64,000 nt of DNA from NCBI GenBank assembly GCA_033032175.1, contig CM065312.1, positions 1,054,001-1,118,000 of the forward strand, given 5' to 3'. The notes beneath the pieces are model-generated. The model saw nothing but the letters and a program-made list of their open reading frames with translations. It did not search any database and was not told the origin of the DNA. Shown one piece after another: positions 54,437 to 64,000 of this stretch (positions within the stretch are counted from its first letter, which is position 1; every line of letters begins with the position of its first letter). Position numbers and translations under genes: made by a program. This stretch comes from Saturnia japonica. Lineage: Eukaryota; Arthropoda; Insecta; Lepidoptera; Saturniidae.

Positions 54437-56299
54437 AGAACCTTAATATATTTACTCATGGGTCCACTCCCATCTCTACTGACTTGCTTAAAGACCTTGC
54501 GTGACATTCTATAGGATTTAAATCTAGTCAATCTTTATTTGACCATGTGCATCTCGTAATGTAATAGGTAGCGTTATTGAGTACTGTATGCTCCAAACCC
54601 TTATGAATTTATTTCAGTTCAGTCTTCAAAATAGCCCTTTCAAATCACTTTCCCCATCAATTACCATTTAGTAAGTAGGGCTGCCCAAATAATTCTAGAG
54701 GCGAGCCACCAACTATTACATAATTAATATGCGCGTAAACGCAATAATACTTGTTTACATCCCTAGTAGAGTCATATATAAATAGATAGATATTTTAAAT
54801 GAATGCAGATTTCAGTTACAGACAGTTTAATAACACTCGGCGGGTAAATTTAAATGCCTTAGCTAGCCACTTGGGCAGCTTTGATTTAAACTGAAGGTAG
54901 ACTACATATCTCTATGGCAATAGTTTAATTAATCACACGATGGTGAGGAATATCAGTCATTACTGGTCGACTGAGTGATCAGACATCCAGCTCGATCGCT
55001 GCCCAATAAATATGTTGTTGATTTACATTTAGTTATGTATGAGACTAAACTAGCTAATAACTCTACGCAAGAAGCGATACGATTCCATATTGATTATGTA
55101 AACAATAAGGGAACACAATCTGAATTCTGCTTTTGTTTTGTAGACGTGACGTTGTACAATATGAATATCTAAAAACATTGATCCAGTGTTGGATAATCGG
55201 TTTCCTAAATACGTATTTCGCGATAGAAGAAATCGCTCAATTACCGGCTTCAAAATGGAAAATTCCTATTATAAACCGAACATTATCTGAGTTAGCAAGT
55301 TTTGAAGTCGGTGCTATTGAGTTCAAGTGTCTTGGAAATAAAAATATTACTTGATATTTGAATAAGATCTAGGATCCGCAATATTTTATGGGTATCATAA
55401 TCTTGCCTCATCACGTACTCCACCGGAGCGTGTAACAGATTATCGAGTGGAGATTAAAACTGATCTCGTGAAATTACGCATTGACGCTTGTTAACACTAA
55501 TTAATTGCGTTAAGTTATAAATGAAAATTTATTTTTATTATAATGTTTTTTTGTAAAGCGAGTTTGTTTACAGTTTGCTTACGTTTAATTATTGTTACGA
55601 AATGTTTTGTGATACTACATGGCCATTTCGTTTTGGTTATTTATAATATATATAATTGGATAAAATAAGAAAGGGATAGATAATATGATTAAAAATTAAA
55701 AAGGAGTTCCCATCGGCAACATTTCAGAAACCAGCCAATTTTTTTTTATCTTTTTACGTAGAGGAGAAATTTTCTACTTTTGAACTCCTGTACAAAATGT
55801 AATTCTTCTAGGCCTATCGGTATATACTGTGTATTTCTTGTTATTTAATTATTAGAAATTATTTTTTTGATGATTTTGCTGTAGTAAAAGTATTTATTTG
55901 ATTTTGTTACATACATAATCACGCTCCTTTTCCATGATTTTGCTACAATGTATTACAAAAAAACAGTTTTCGACTAAAATGTTGGTTTTTCTCTTTATTG
56001 AAGGGGGCTTTTACAGCTGATGTATGCCAGCCCCGACTAAAAGTTATGATTGACATTGTCATAAAAAATGTATATTATTAACATTATTCCATTTATGTAA
56101 GGCCTTGTATTTTTTGATATTTCTATTTATATCGAAATCACTATAAAAATGATTACATCTTGCTTGCAATAGGTCAAATGAACCTCATCATATATGATAC
56201 AAGTTGTATATCACAAGTCATACAAAAACACTTATATTACATTTATTAACTACATCATCGCAACATAAGAATTATATTTTAAAAAAGATAGTCACTCTA
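54437..56299. other. AT-rich stretch with unclassified open frames
   Basis: Two overlapping plus-strand frames at 54975-55172 and 55133-55354 (65 and 73 codons) together look slightly more protein-like than chance (IEEIAQLPASKWKIPIINRT) but match nothing I know. Possibly an old transposon fragment. Confidence 0.3.
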
Positions 56300-56735
56300 C
56301 TGATCTACTGGGTCGCGAGTACCGCGTCGCATTTCGAGATCAGCCGGTGCCTATAAATACGTTTATAAGGCTGACATAACAGCGGCGACTGTCGGCAGTC
56401 GCCACTTTTTTGCATTATACTGTACACACCATAAAGCACAGTTTCCATCACTTTGCCGTGTACTACAAACAATGATGGCTCAGTCGGTATCATGTACGGA
56501 CTCCACGTCGATCAACCCTCCCTGGAATGAGTTTGAGCGCCCGGTGAAGGAAAACATCGTGATGAAACCATATCATGGTGATAGTGATTTTTCTAACGCA
56601 CGCCTGGCTAGCTACCACACTCAAGTTGAAAATTTGTCGCCAAACACCCATAGGTGGGTTTCGGCAGCTGCACTAGAGAGCCAGTTTAGCGTGGTACCAT
56701 CTTGGGCTACATCGTCATTTAAGATCAGTTGAGTT
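56300..56735 (+). repeat. Probable interspersed repeat with an 86-codon open frame
   Basis: An ATG-started frame (56472 or 56475 to 56732) encodes a Ser-rich peptide of no known family. The bases include GTGAAGGAAAACATCGTGAT and CATATCATGGTGATAGTGAT, which from general knowledge recur in lepidopteran repeats, so I favour a repeat over a gene. The upstream GC-rich part shares motifs with 50.9 kb. Confidence 0.4.
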
Positions 56736-57459
56736 AATAGCCACAACGATAAAAATAAATATATGTATATATATTATATTAAAACCATAATGATTTTTAT
56801 TACCTGCTCAAAATTTTCCTCCAGACATCAATGTAAAACGTGTTATTTACCTGAAACAAGAGTATTATACTTTCATAAAATAAGACAAAAGAAAGTTAAG
56901 TATTTCTTGTGAAGGCTAAATTCTGGCATCAATTTGGAAGAAAAAAAAATCTTTTACCAGGTGATATTACAAAGTAGAACACTTTTTTGCACTCTTCCAA
57001 TATAAATAATACGTATATTTCCTAAAATGTCCATTCGAAATAATATTATTGATTGCTTAGTACTGGTTTCGATGGTTATACTCGTAATATCATACGAGCA
57101 AACGTATCGTTTTCTATAATAACAAATTTAGTTCCTCCGTATTTCCGAGGGAGGGGGCATTAAGCCTAATTAAGTATATATACATTTTGATAAGAATTCA
57201 ATCACAAACATAGAAAACAGGCGTTTTCGATTTCAACTCATAGGCTACAGATGAATTTTCAATAACTACTCAATCTGATGTCACTCTGTAAGCTGATTAG
57301 CTACAAGAATCGTCAATATTATATTGGTAAAAATAAAAATACGAGACGAAAATAATTACTGTACAATCAATGCGTGCAGAGTCGCGGCGCACCGCTAGCG
57401 TATATATAAACAAGTGATAGACAAATAAACTTTTTCCCTATTATTTATAAATATATAAA
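56736..57459. other. AT-rich stretch, nothing recognised
   Basis: No feature recognised. Confidence 0.4.
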
Positions 57460-57461
57460 TA

Positions 57462-57874
57462 GAGTGTAAACTCTTTATAATGTTATCCTTTATAACGATA
57501 AACTCCCTATAACGTTGAAGTGAGCCCAACTTGGTTGGTTTGCGTTAAAACCCACATATTGAAACACTCTTTATAGCGATACGCCATTCTCTATTACGAA
57601 GAAATGTGTAGGAAGACGATTCCACCACATATCTAGATATGAATAGAATACATAAAATAATACAAAACAAGTACTGGCATAGCAAAAAACGTCAGACAAA
57701 GTTATCAGACTATATGTGTAAACAATAATTTATAAGCATTTATTATCTAAGACATAAATATTATTAATTCTTGTTAATTTGGTTGTTTTTTTTAACACTC
57801 CATATAACGATAACTCTCTATAACGACAAAAAGTGGCTCAGTCCCTTGAGTTTCGTTATAAAGAGTTTACACTG
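57462..57874. mobile_element. MITE with pogo/Tigger-like ends
   Basis: 413 bp. Ends are inverted repeats: GAGTGTAAACTCTTTATAA at left, and at right the inverse of CAGTGTAAACTCTTTATAAC, with TA on both sides (57460-57461, 57875-57876). CTATAACGA-type phrases recur inside both ends. No coding capacity. CAGT ends with TA duplication suit the pogo/Tigger branch of Tc1/mariner. Confidence 0.75.
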
Positions 57875-58019
57875 TAAGTACTTTATGTTTTTCTTTACGT
57901 TTGAAAGGGTATAGTCCCAAATTGGTCTCGTATCAGATTTTAATAATTCCTCACATAACGCCCCAAAGTCAAAAAGCAACGGTATCATATTCAAGTAGTG
58001 TGAATATTTGTTATCAGAA

Positions 58020-58190
58020 ATATTTTTGTATATATAAGCAAAACCTTTTTTTTATAACTGCGTATATCAATCAGCTTGAAGATTCACTAAAATATTTTAA
58101 TGTTATAATATTTTTGTATATATAAGCAAAAACCTTTTTTTATAACTGCGTATATCACTTGAAGATTCACTAAAATATTTCAATGTTGTA
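58020..58190. repeat. Tandem duplication of about 85 bp
   Basis: Unit 1 58020-58107 and unit 2 58108-58190, both starting ATATTTTTGTATATATAAGC and sharing TATAACTGCGTATATCA and GAAGATTCACTAAAATATTT. They differ by a few substitutions, and unit 2 lacks about five bases (AATCAGC region). Confidence 0.88.
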
Positions 58191-58637
58191 CAATATGTCG
58201 TAGAATAGAAACGCAGTGTGATGTTATCAATGATGACGTCACACTTTACGTAAACGTTTGGATGATCAAAACTTATCGATTACAGTACAGGTAAGTAATA
58301 AAGGCGAATGGCTAAACAGTAGATGTACAGCAATAAAGTTACGGGACAACAATTGATATGTGAACGGTACGATGATCCGTGATCTAGCTTTCAACCGCCT
58401 TTCCAAAATGCTCAGTCAATAGTACAAATGCCAGGTCAATAGTATAGTTTCAATAATCACACCGACTATAATATATATACTTGAACTAGAAGAAGTATAA
58501 TGGTAATAAAGATATCTTTATATACCTAATAACACTTAATAATAACAATCAAATACTTATTATATGTTAAAGTTATTCGGGCGGCTTTTTGTTCTTTGTT
58601 TAAATGTTAGTAATCATTATAATAATACATGAGAAGA
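58191..58637. other. Non-coding stretch with a CRE-like palindrome
   Basis: TGACGTCA at 58235-58242, then ACAG followed by GTAAGTAA near 58290, a possible leader exon and donor on the plus strand. No coding sequence. Confidence 0.3.
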
Positions 58638-58880
58638 AAACTTTGGGGACACCTTTTTAAACGTATTGCGTACACGGAAGACTGAGATTTGGCATGGTTA
58701 AAGTTTATATGGAGAAGGAGTGCAGAAAGTTAAAATTTATCTATAATATCTGTTACTAATATATTCAATGAAATAAATTAATACTGCGAATCCTAAACTG
58801 TCTAGTGCCATTGAACTTAAACCGCCCAAAATATTGTGACAGCCTGTGATTTCGATCATTGGGCGACCGCTATTATTATT
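58638..58880 (+). repeat. Dispersed repeat D, copy 2
   Basis: Shorter relative of 15788-16148; it lacks the microsatellite-bearing 100 bases of copy 1. Confidence 0.65.
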
Positions 58881-59269
58881 AAATATACAAATTGTATTAT
58901 TCATACATGCATATTTTTTACTCGCTATAGCTCTTTGGAATGTTTAGTTCATTTGTGTAGTGTGCAGTGAAGTTTGGATATGTCAGAAGTATGAAAGTAA
59001 AAATATTACGATGGAAATTCGATCTCTTCGATCAATAAGTGGAGTTATATTAGCCGATCGCATTAGAAATAAAGTGGAAGAGAGTACATAACATGAACAT
59101 AATAATTATAAAATTGACGCTGGGAAAGTAAGATGCGTAAGAGGTTTTACAAGGTCAGAAAAAAGTTGTGCTCCTATATTTTTGTCTACCTCAGTCGAGA
59201 AATAGCGTAATAGATATATAGAAACCTATCTCTGAATGTAACTTGAACCAATGGCGGAACACGGTTATT

Positions 59270-59500
59270 TTAGTAAATAGGGAAGTGGATACAGCCAGAA
59301 TCGTCATACACCGATAGATCAAAGCCTCTGGAGGTGAATGAGGTGCTTGACACGAACCAACTGCAAAGAGGGCACTCAGTGACGAAACCTGAAACGCGTA
59401 TAGTGCTCTGGAAGCGGCCTTGCACAACGAGCGGAGCGGGGGCGATTTCAATTCCCGTTTTTTTCCGCTTTTGCAACATTATAGGATCGTAATTCACCAT
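59270..59500 (-). CDS. Unclassified 76-codon open frame
   Basis: ATG-started minus-strand frame with near-normal GC content for coding DNA, reading VNYDPIMLQKRKKTGIEIAP and then PLVVQGRFQST, ending at a TAA/TAG near 59270. A second frame on the same strand (59191-59451) is also open. It lies just downstream of the candidate gene at 59.73-61.30 kb. Could be a separate small gene or a repeat fragment; no domain recognised. Confidence 0.25.
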   Translation of the reverse strand: MVNYDPIMLQKRKKTGIEIAPAPLVVQGRFQSTIRVSGFVTECPLCSWFVSSTSFTSRGFDLSVYDDSGCIHFPIY

Positions 59501-59694
59501 TTACATTATTTATTTATTTTAAATTTTATAGTATAAAACATTCTTAAAAACAATCGGATTTAATATTGTATGGCGATATGCTAATGTAATACAGTAACGT
59601 ATAATGAGAATGGACTCTAAGTACACCCGTCGAAAAACATCAATAGATTATGTAATATGCATCAAGATGGGGCAGCGAGTGGGGACTCAGGAAC

Positions 59695-59705
59695 AGTGTT
59701 TATTG
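59695..59705 (-). promoter_or_regulatory. Candidate polyadenylation signal
   Basis: AATAAA on the minus strand, about 25 bases after the stop codon of the candidate terminal exon. A second AATAAA cluster lies near 59510. Confidence 0.4.
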
Positions 59706-59729
59706 TAGTCGACTCATTAACTGTGGTCT

Positions 59730-59810
59730 TCACGATTCGATAGCTCGAGCGAGAATGTCTTCAAGCCGGTCGTGGTCTGCTTGTGAGGTGCGTGCGGTCA
59801 CCGAGCGCAC
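59730..59810 (-). CDS. Candidate terminal exon of an unknown host gene
   Basis: After an AG acceptor (GACAATGACAG), 26 codons and a TGA stop read VRSVTARTSQADHDRLEDIL then ARAIES. The frame is closed directly upstream by a TGA, consistent with an intron border. Third codon positions are GC-rich compared with the AT-rich surroundings, and the C-terminus is a plausible charged helix. The exon begins in phase 0, the phase in which the exon at 61155-61295 ends. The acceptor lacks a good pyrimidine tract, the main weakness. Direct joining would give a 73-residue protein; more exons may lie between. Confidence 0.45.
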   Translation of the reverse strand: MRSVTARTSQADHDRLEDILARAIES

Positions 59811-60298
59811 CTGTCATTGTCGCACCGAGTCAATAGTATGAATGCTAAGTTATTAGAACGGATTCCATAATCACATCGCCACAATTTTCCGACTTATAAT
59901 CTAGTAATATCTTAGTTAATATGACTTGTTGGTTAGGCGGTCCTTATAACAATACTTGAGCCGATTCATTATAACATGGGTGGTGATTATTATTAAGAAG
60001 TACCCTGCGATACTGCTATGGTATTGGAAGGTATCCGCTGCCACAACTGAATCACCATCAATTTGTAACTTAGTACCTACCTATTACCTATTAGTAACAG
60101 ACGGCGTGCGTAAAGTCAGTATGATGTCGCGGTTAGTGCTCTACATAAATCGAACGGCTCATGACAGTCGTGACCACAGACTATAATCAAGCGAGCGATT
60201 AAACATGACAAATCCTCACAATATGCTTATCAATAAATATTAATAACGAATGCATGTACACTAGTTCATTGTTAAAGTATTATCTATAGTACTTTAAT

Positions 60299-60489
60299 AA
60301 TTGAGGCCACGTGAACCAGAGTGACCTAATTGCTTTTTTCATTAAATTCACCTGTTAACATATTTATAATCTAAAGAGGGTCTTTTACAAAACACAAATG
60401 CCAAAAATTATTTACGTGACAACATATTATTAATAGGTAAATTTATCGAAAAAAGCAGATAAGCCACTCTGGTTCACGTGGCCTCAATT
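60299..60489. mobile_element. Foldback element (MITE-like)
   Basis: About 55-bp arms: AATTGAGGCCACGTGAACCA at left, inverse at right, 60435-60489, with an 82-base loop. The first 25 bases of the arms match perfectly; CACGTG is part of both. TTAA occurs close to both ends (60294-60297, 60490-60493), which may be a piggyBac-type target duplication. Confidence 0.75.
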
Positions 60490-60639
60490 TTAAGAGGTAA
60501 TCTCTGGAAGTAATAATCTGATTCTAACAATTTTTTATTAATTAGAAACTGTATTGAATGATAGAAGCTATATTTTAATCTTATTAAATGTATATATTAA
60601 CAAAACAATTAAAAAAAATAAGAATACCAACTTCAATAA

Positions 60640-60846
60640 TTTGGAGGAATTCCCTTATGTATCTTCGGAGCGGAAGGTTAAAAAAAACCAATGAAATCAA
60701 AATGGGACCACCCTTGAGGTATCTCCTTTCCATCAAAAAATAGTTATGTAAATCGGTTCATAAACAAAGAAGTTATGGCTGAACATCCCTAAGAATTATA
60801 CATTCGAATTGAGAACCTCCTCCCTTTTTTCGAAGTCGGTCAAAAA
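60640..60846 (+). repeat. Dispersed repeat F, copy 3
   Basis: Same strand as copy 1 at 20.6 kb: TGGGACCACCCTTGAGGTAT, ATCGGTTCATAAACAAAGAA, GGCTGAACATCC and TTTTTTCGAAGTCGGT in order. Confidence 0.7.
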
Positions 60847-61154
60847 GAGATGCCTTAATACGACGAAGTTCAAGAAAGATGAAGATATATACAATATGTT
60901 TTTTCTTCCTCATTATCAAGTTAATTGTCAGACCCTAACCATAGAATATTTCATTTTCTAATCACCATTCAATCATTAGATTAGTTTTAGTTTTCTACAC
61001 CTACAGCTATGACAGTAATTTAATTGGAACAAAATAAATTAATATAACTCACGTTCGTTTTAGTTCATATTAAAGTCAAGCCAGCCAAGCTTAGCCAAGG
61101 TAATAAACAAAATACTAAAAGAAGCTAAAAGTATACTATAAGGCGGTAACACAC

Positions 61155-61295
61155 CTGCATTAATTGCCTAACGCATTCAGTTCCATGTTCCCTGAGGAAC
61201 GACTGCAAAGTCCTGACTCCTTGCGAGGACAGTCGGTACCCATTGCCGTTGTCGCCAGCAGCGAAGAACACTCCTGGGCCTTGACCTTCCACCAT
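61155..61295 (-). CDS. Candidate first coding exon of an unknown host gene
   Basis: On the minus strand, ATG 61295 is the first in frame after a TAG five codons upstream. It opens 47 codons, MVEGQGPGVFFAAGDNGNGY, RLSSQGVRTLQSFLREHG and TECVRQLMQ, ending CAG at a GTGTGT donor, phase 0. The segment is far richer in GC than its surroundings, and codon choice looks coding. If unspliced the frame would stop 10 codons later. A minimal ATGTGA start-stop sits 12 bases before the start and could dampen translation. No signal peptide or membrane segment. I do not recognise the family; the protein is probably intracellular. Confidence 0.5.
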
Positions 61296-61900
61296 ACTAC
61301 TCACATACTATAACTTTTTAATTCATCAAAATAAAACTTCTAGTACACAAATTTTTTTTCAACAATGTGGTATTTAAATACTCAATTTTACATTCACTAA
61401 CAACTTTGTAATTGGGTTTAAAAGTGAAAAGTCAGAGGATTACAGTCAGAGCAAAATGTAATCCAAGTCGGAAATCCAATTTTGAATAACGTAAACCCTG
61501 TTCAACCGCTGTAAATACACTTCGAAATTCAACTTAAATTAATTCGTAACTTCACAAAAGACCACCCGTCAAACTTGTAAAGTCGCAAAGTTTCAACTTT
61601 TATAGGACGACAATTTCATATCCACAATAACTTTAGAATTGAATTCGCACGGTAACTTTAAACGCTACGGGAACGTCGATGGTAGCCGTAGTACATGCTA
61701 CGCGGTTGACGCACGTTTAGCCACTGCTACGCCGTCAGCTACGCTTGTAGGCTGATCGTAGCGATGCGAGGCGGCGGGCGGGCGGTCAAATCGCGCTGAA
61801 TGTGACGTAACCGGAAATGTGATATGATTCTTTTCTCGCCGTGATTGGAAGGGATTTTTACGTTTCCACTCAGGCCGGATAAGTGAGGCGATTTATAAAA
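61296..61900 (-). promoter_or_regulatory. Possible leader and promoter of the candidate gene
   Basis: Upstream of the ATG lie about 370 AT-rich bases, then a CpG-rich segment at 61670-61830. On the minus strand TTTTATAAAT occurs at about 61896-61905, a TATA-like site with GC-rich sequence 30 bases downstream. The true start site is unknown. The CpG-rich part contains a small palindromic element (61667-61772). Confidence 0.3.
61667..61772. repeat. GCTACG-rich palindromic element
   Basis: Starts ACGCTACGGG and ends with the inverse, CGTAGCG; in between GCTACG or CGTAGC-like words occur several more times on both strands (61703, 61730, 61740). Looks like a small MITE or a multi-site hairpin. 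Confidence 0.5.
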
Positions 61901-61905
61901 CAATT

Positions 61906-64000
61906 CAAGAACCCTCCCAATGCTATATCAGCGTTATGAGAATCATTTTCTGTGATGAAAAATAAATTTCCATAAGTAGGTATATGTTTTTTTACCTTTT
62001 TAAATAAACATAATATACTTTTAAATTAACCAAAAATATATTCTGTGAGGTTTGGTAGTGAGTCATGTTGACTGTTGACTTTTTCGTCTGCCGCAAATCA
62101 ATGCCGATTTAGTACCACCCCTAAACGTATCATCAAATGTTTTATTAATTTTTCATGGCAAGTTTTTCAAATTTGGGCAGTTTAACTTTAGCCACGAGGG
62201 GTTTAGTCTTGAGATTTTTTCAATGCGTTCAAACGATTCATTATTTGCTACGATTAGCACCTATAACTTTCCCTATCAAATTGTTAATGGTTCCAAGATA
62301 TCCGGTTTTTGTGTGGGCGAAATTGAGTAATCGGTAATTTACCAGACAGCGAGTTGAATAAATAAAATTAGTAGGATTATTCTATAAAACTTCAGAGAAT
62401 TTTTGAGCAATTTCTCGAGACACGTGACATACCAAATACTGATTATAATAACTCGAAAAATTCACAACTGATATATGAAACAAAAGGAGATCGTTTTAGA
62501 AGTACAAACAACCATAATAAATACACAAAAAAATCAATTTCATGCAACGTGTTTGAGTGACTAAACTCTGTGAAAGGCTCAGAAGCAAAGTTTAAAGGCA
62601 ATCCAGCATGACATGGACATATTTCAACTAATTAGTTAACTATCCTCATTACAACTGAGCGAAACGATAAACTGAATTCTCGTTCAGTGCCTATTTCAAT
62701 ATTCAACCCAATAGACAAACATCCATTTATTATAATAGCTCTCATTAAATTAAATAATGGCATTTTTTTATTTTTTATTTCAAACAAGAGTGAGTGCAGA
62801 TAATTAAGGAATTTATTCTCAATCCCAACACAATTTCTAAATTTATCACAATTACGTATTATTTTATATATCGGAAAATCTTTACATGTTTAGAACGCAA
62901 GTGACGGTCTCTGGTATGGATAGCTCGAGCTTCAAGCCAGTGAGACTGTAGAATAAAAAGTTTTAGTGGGTTATTATTGTAACGTAAAACTGCTCTGTAT
63001 TAATTTGAATCTATGTGATTATACCATACTAATTGATTACGCTATATGTCATATTAATACATAGCAAGTTACGAGAGACACATTTATTTATCATTAAGCT
63101 TTATTATTAAGGAAATATAAAAGAAAAAGACCGACGTGGGACATATAGATAACTGGAACATTAGTGACAAGTATTATACCTGGTTTATGATTAATAATAT
63201 GCCGTTATAACTAACTTCAAAACCAAGAGATGTTGCATTTAATACAAAATAAATAAGAGATAAAGATAACCTTGTATTTTTTTATTACATTACATAAAAA
63301 AGGGTCGAAATATATTTAATCCACATTTTTACGATGAACACAAATTTCTTTCAGGACCCCAGCTATTCGAAAGATTATCTATAGCCATATTTGGCGTTCA
63401 CTCGACTCTGTCATAGACGTTTATGACGATTGTTACAGGCAATAAAACATATCGACAAGACGATCGTAAGGTTATGGAAAACCTACGCTTTCCGTCCGGT
63501 CAAATAAGCCTTATAACGAAATTATGAAAAAAAAAAAACTATTTTTAAAAAGATTATATCACTGCTATGTATAATGCAGGACTGTGGGTACCAGTTGAAT
63601 TATTTTTGAAGCCGATTCTTTTTTTTTTTTTTTATTCAAGATAAAACTTTCATTAATGAAGTATATTATTTAAGTAAAGATCATTGCATAAGATCGTGTT
63701 AAGTGGTCACTATATTTCATGGTAACCATTATAACTAACCTCAAAAACGACTGTTGTTATTGTGGATTAAGTTAAAAAACCGCATGTACTAGTGATTTTG
63801 TCAATTCATCAGGCTTTTTAGACTGGATAATAGCATTTCTAAAATTGTATTTTATTGCAAAAAAAGTTGTACCGTCCCACATAGTTCTATTACAACAAGT
63901 CTTTAACTAAAAAATATATTTTTAAGATTTCTTAAAGTGTTTCGGTGGAAGGGTGGTACGACCGCGCAAACTTCTCTCCTAATTACGCTTGTAGTAACAA
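61906..64000. other. AT-rich end of the window, nothing firm
   Basis: An ATG-started 60-codon frame (62155-62337) has no recognised motif. A possible plus-strand terminal exon at 63354-63443 is discussed in the findings. No paired repeats seen. Confidence 0.4.

Larger units (their letters stand above)
59811..61154 (-). other. Putative intron of the candidate gene
   Basis: Would be 1344 bases with GT at 61154-61153 and AG at 59812-59811. It holds dispersed repeat F copy 3 and the foldback element at 60299-60489. A short open segment on the minus strand near 60080-60030 (KLQIDGDSVVAADTFQYHSS) looks protein-like but has no fitting donor. Confidence 0.35.

Overview
This window reads as nuclear DNA of an insect, very probably a moth or butterfly. 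I infer Lepidoptera from the mix of mobile elements: cecropia-type mariners whose ends begin TTAGGTCCTTACATATG, an RTE retrotransposon with an ATG-repeat tail, many short repeats ending in CACAGCTAGT, a BEL/Pao retrotransposon and tRNA-derived SINEs. The DNA is AT-rich, lacks bacterial operons, and most long reading frames belong to transposons. I cannot name the species.

Layout. 0-4.7 kb: a possible promoter and signal-peptide exon, a truncated mariner, and the 3' ends of two non-LTR retrotransposons. 4.70-11.95 kb: a hAT element with a perfect 8-bp target duplication, entered by a complete BEL/Pao retrotransposon (two LTRs of 159 bp identical by eye, 5-bp duplication, one unbroken 1731-codon gag-pol frame). 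12.1-14.8 kb: two near-identical repeats in inverted orientation around a 1.6-kb spacer. 15-36 kb: AT-rich DNA with one SINE, two decayed mariners, an RTE insertion with its target duplication, and older repeats. 36-54 kb: more repeats, a complete and apparently intact DD41D Tc1/mariner element (44.74-46.05 kb), a decayed relative on the other strand at 42.2-42.6 kb, and a fourth mariner. 54-64 kb: small inverted-repeat elements, a local tandem duplication, and the best candidate host gene.

Host genes are almost absent. The best candidate is on the minus strand at 59.73-61.30 kb: a 47-codon exon that starts with ATG after an in-frame stop and ends at a GT donor, and a 26-codon terminal exon in the matching phase with AATAAA 25 bases after its stop. 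I do not recognise the protein. Weaker minus-strand exon candidates lie at 13.9, 18.2 and 32.0 kb. They may be parts of one large or several small genes, and some may be chance.

The transposons show an order of events: BEL inserted into an already decayed hAT; the BEL, DD41D and RTE insertions look young; the mariners, the SINEs and most repeats are old. I found no CRISPR array, rRNA or intact tRNA gene.
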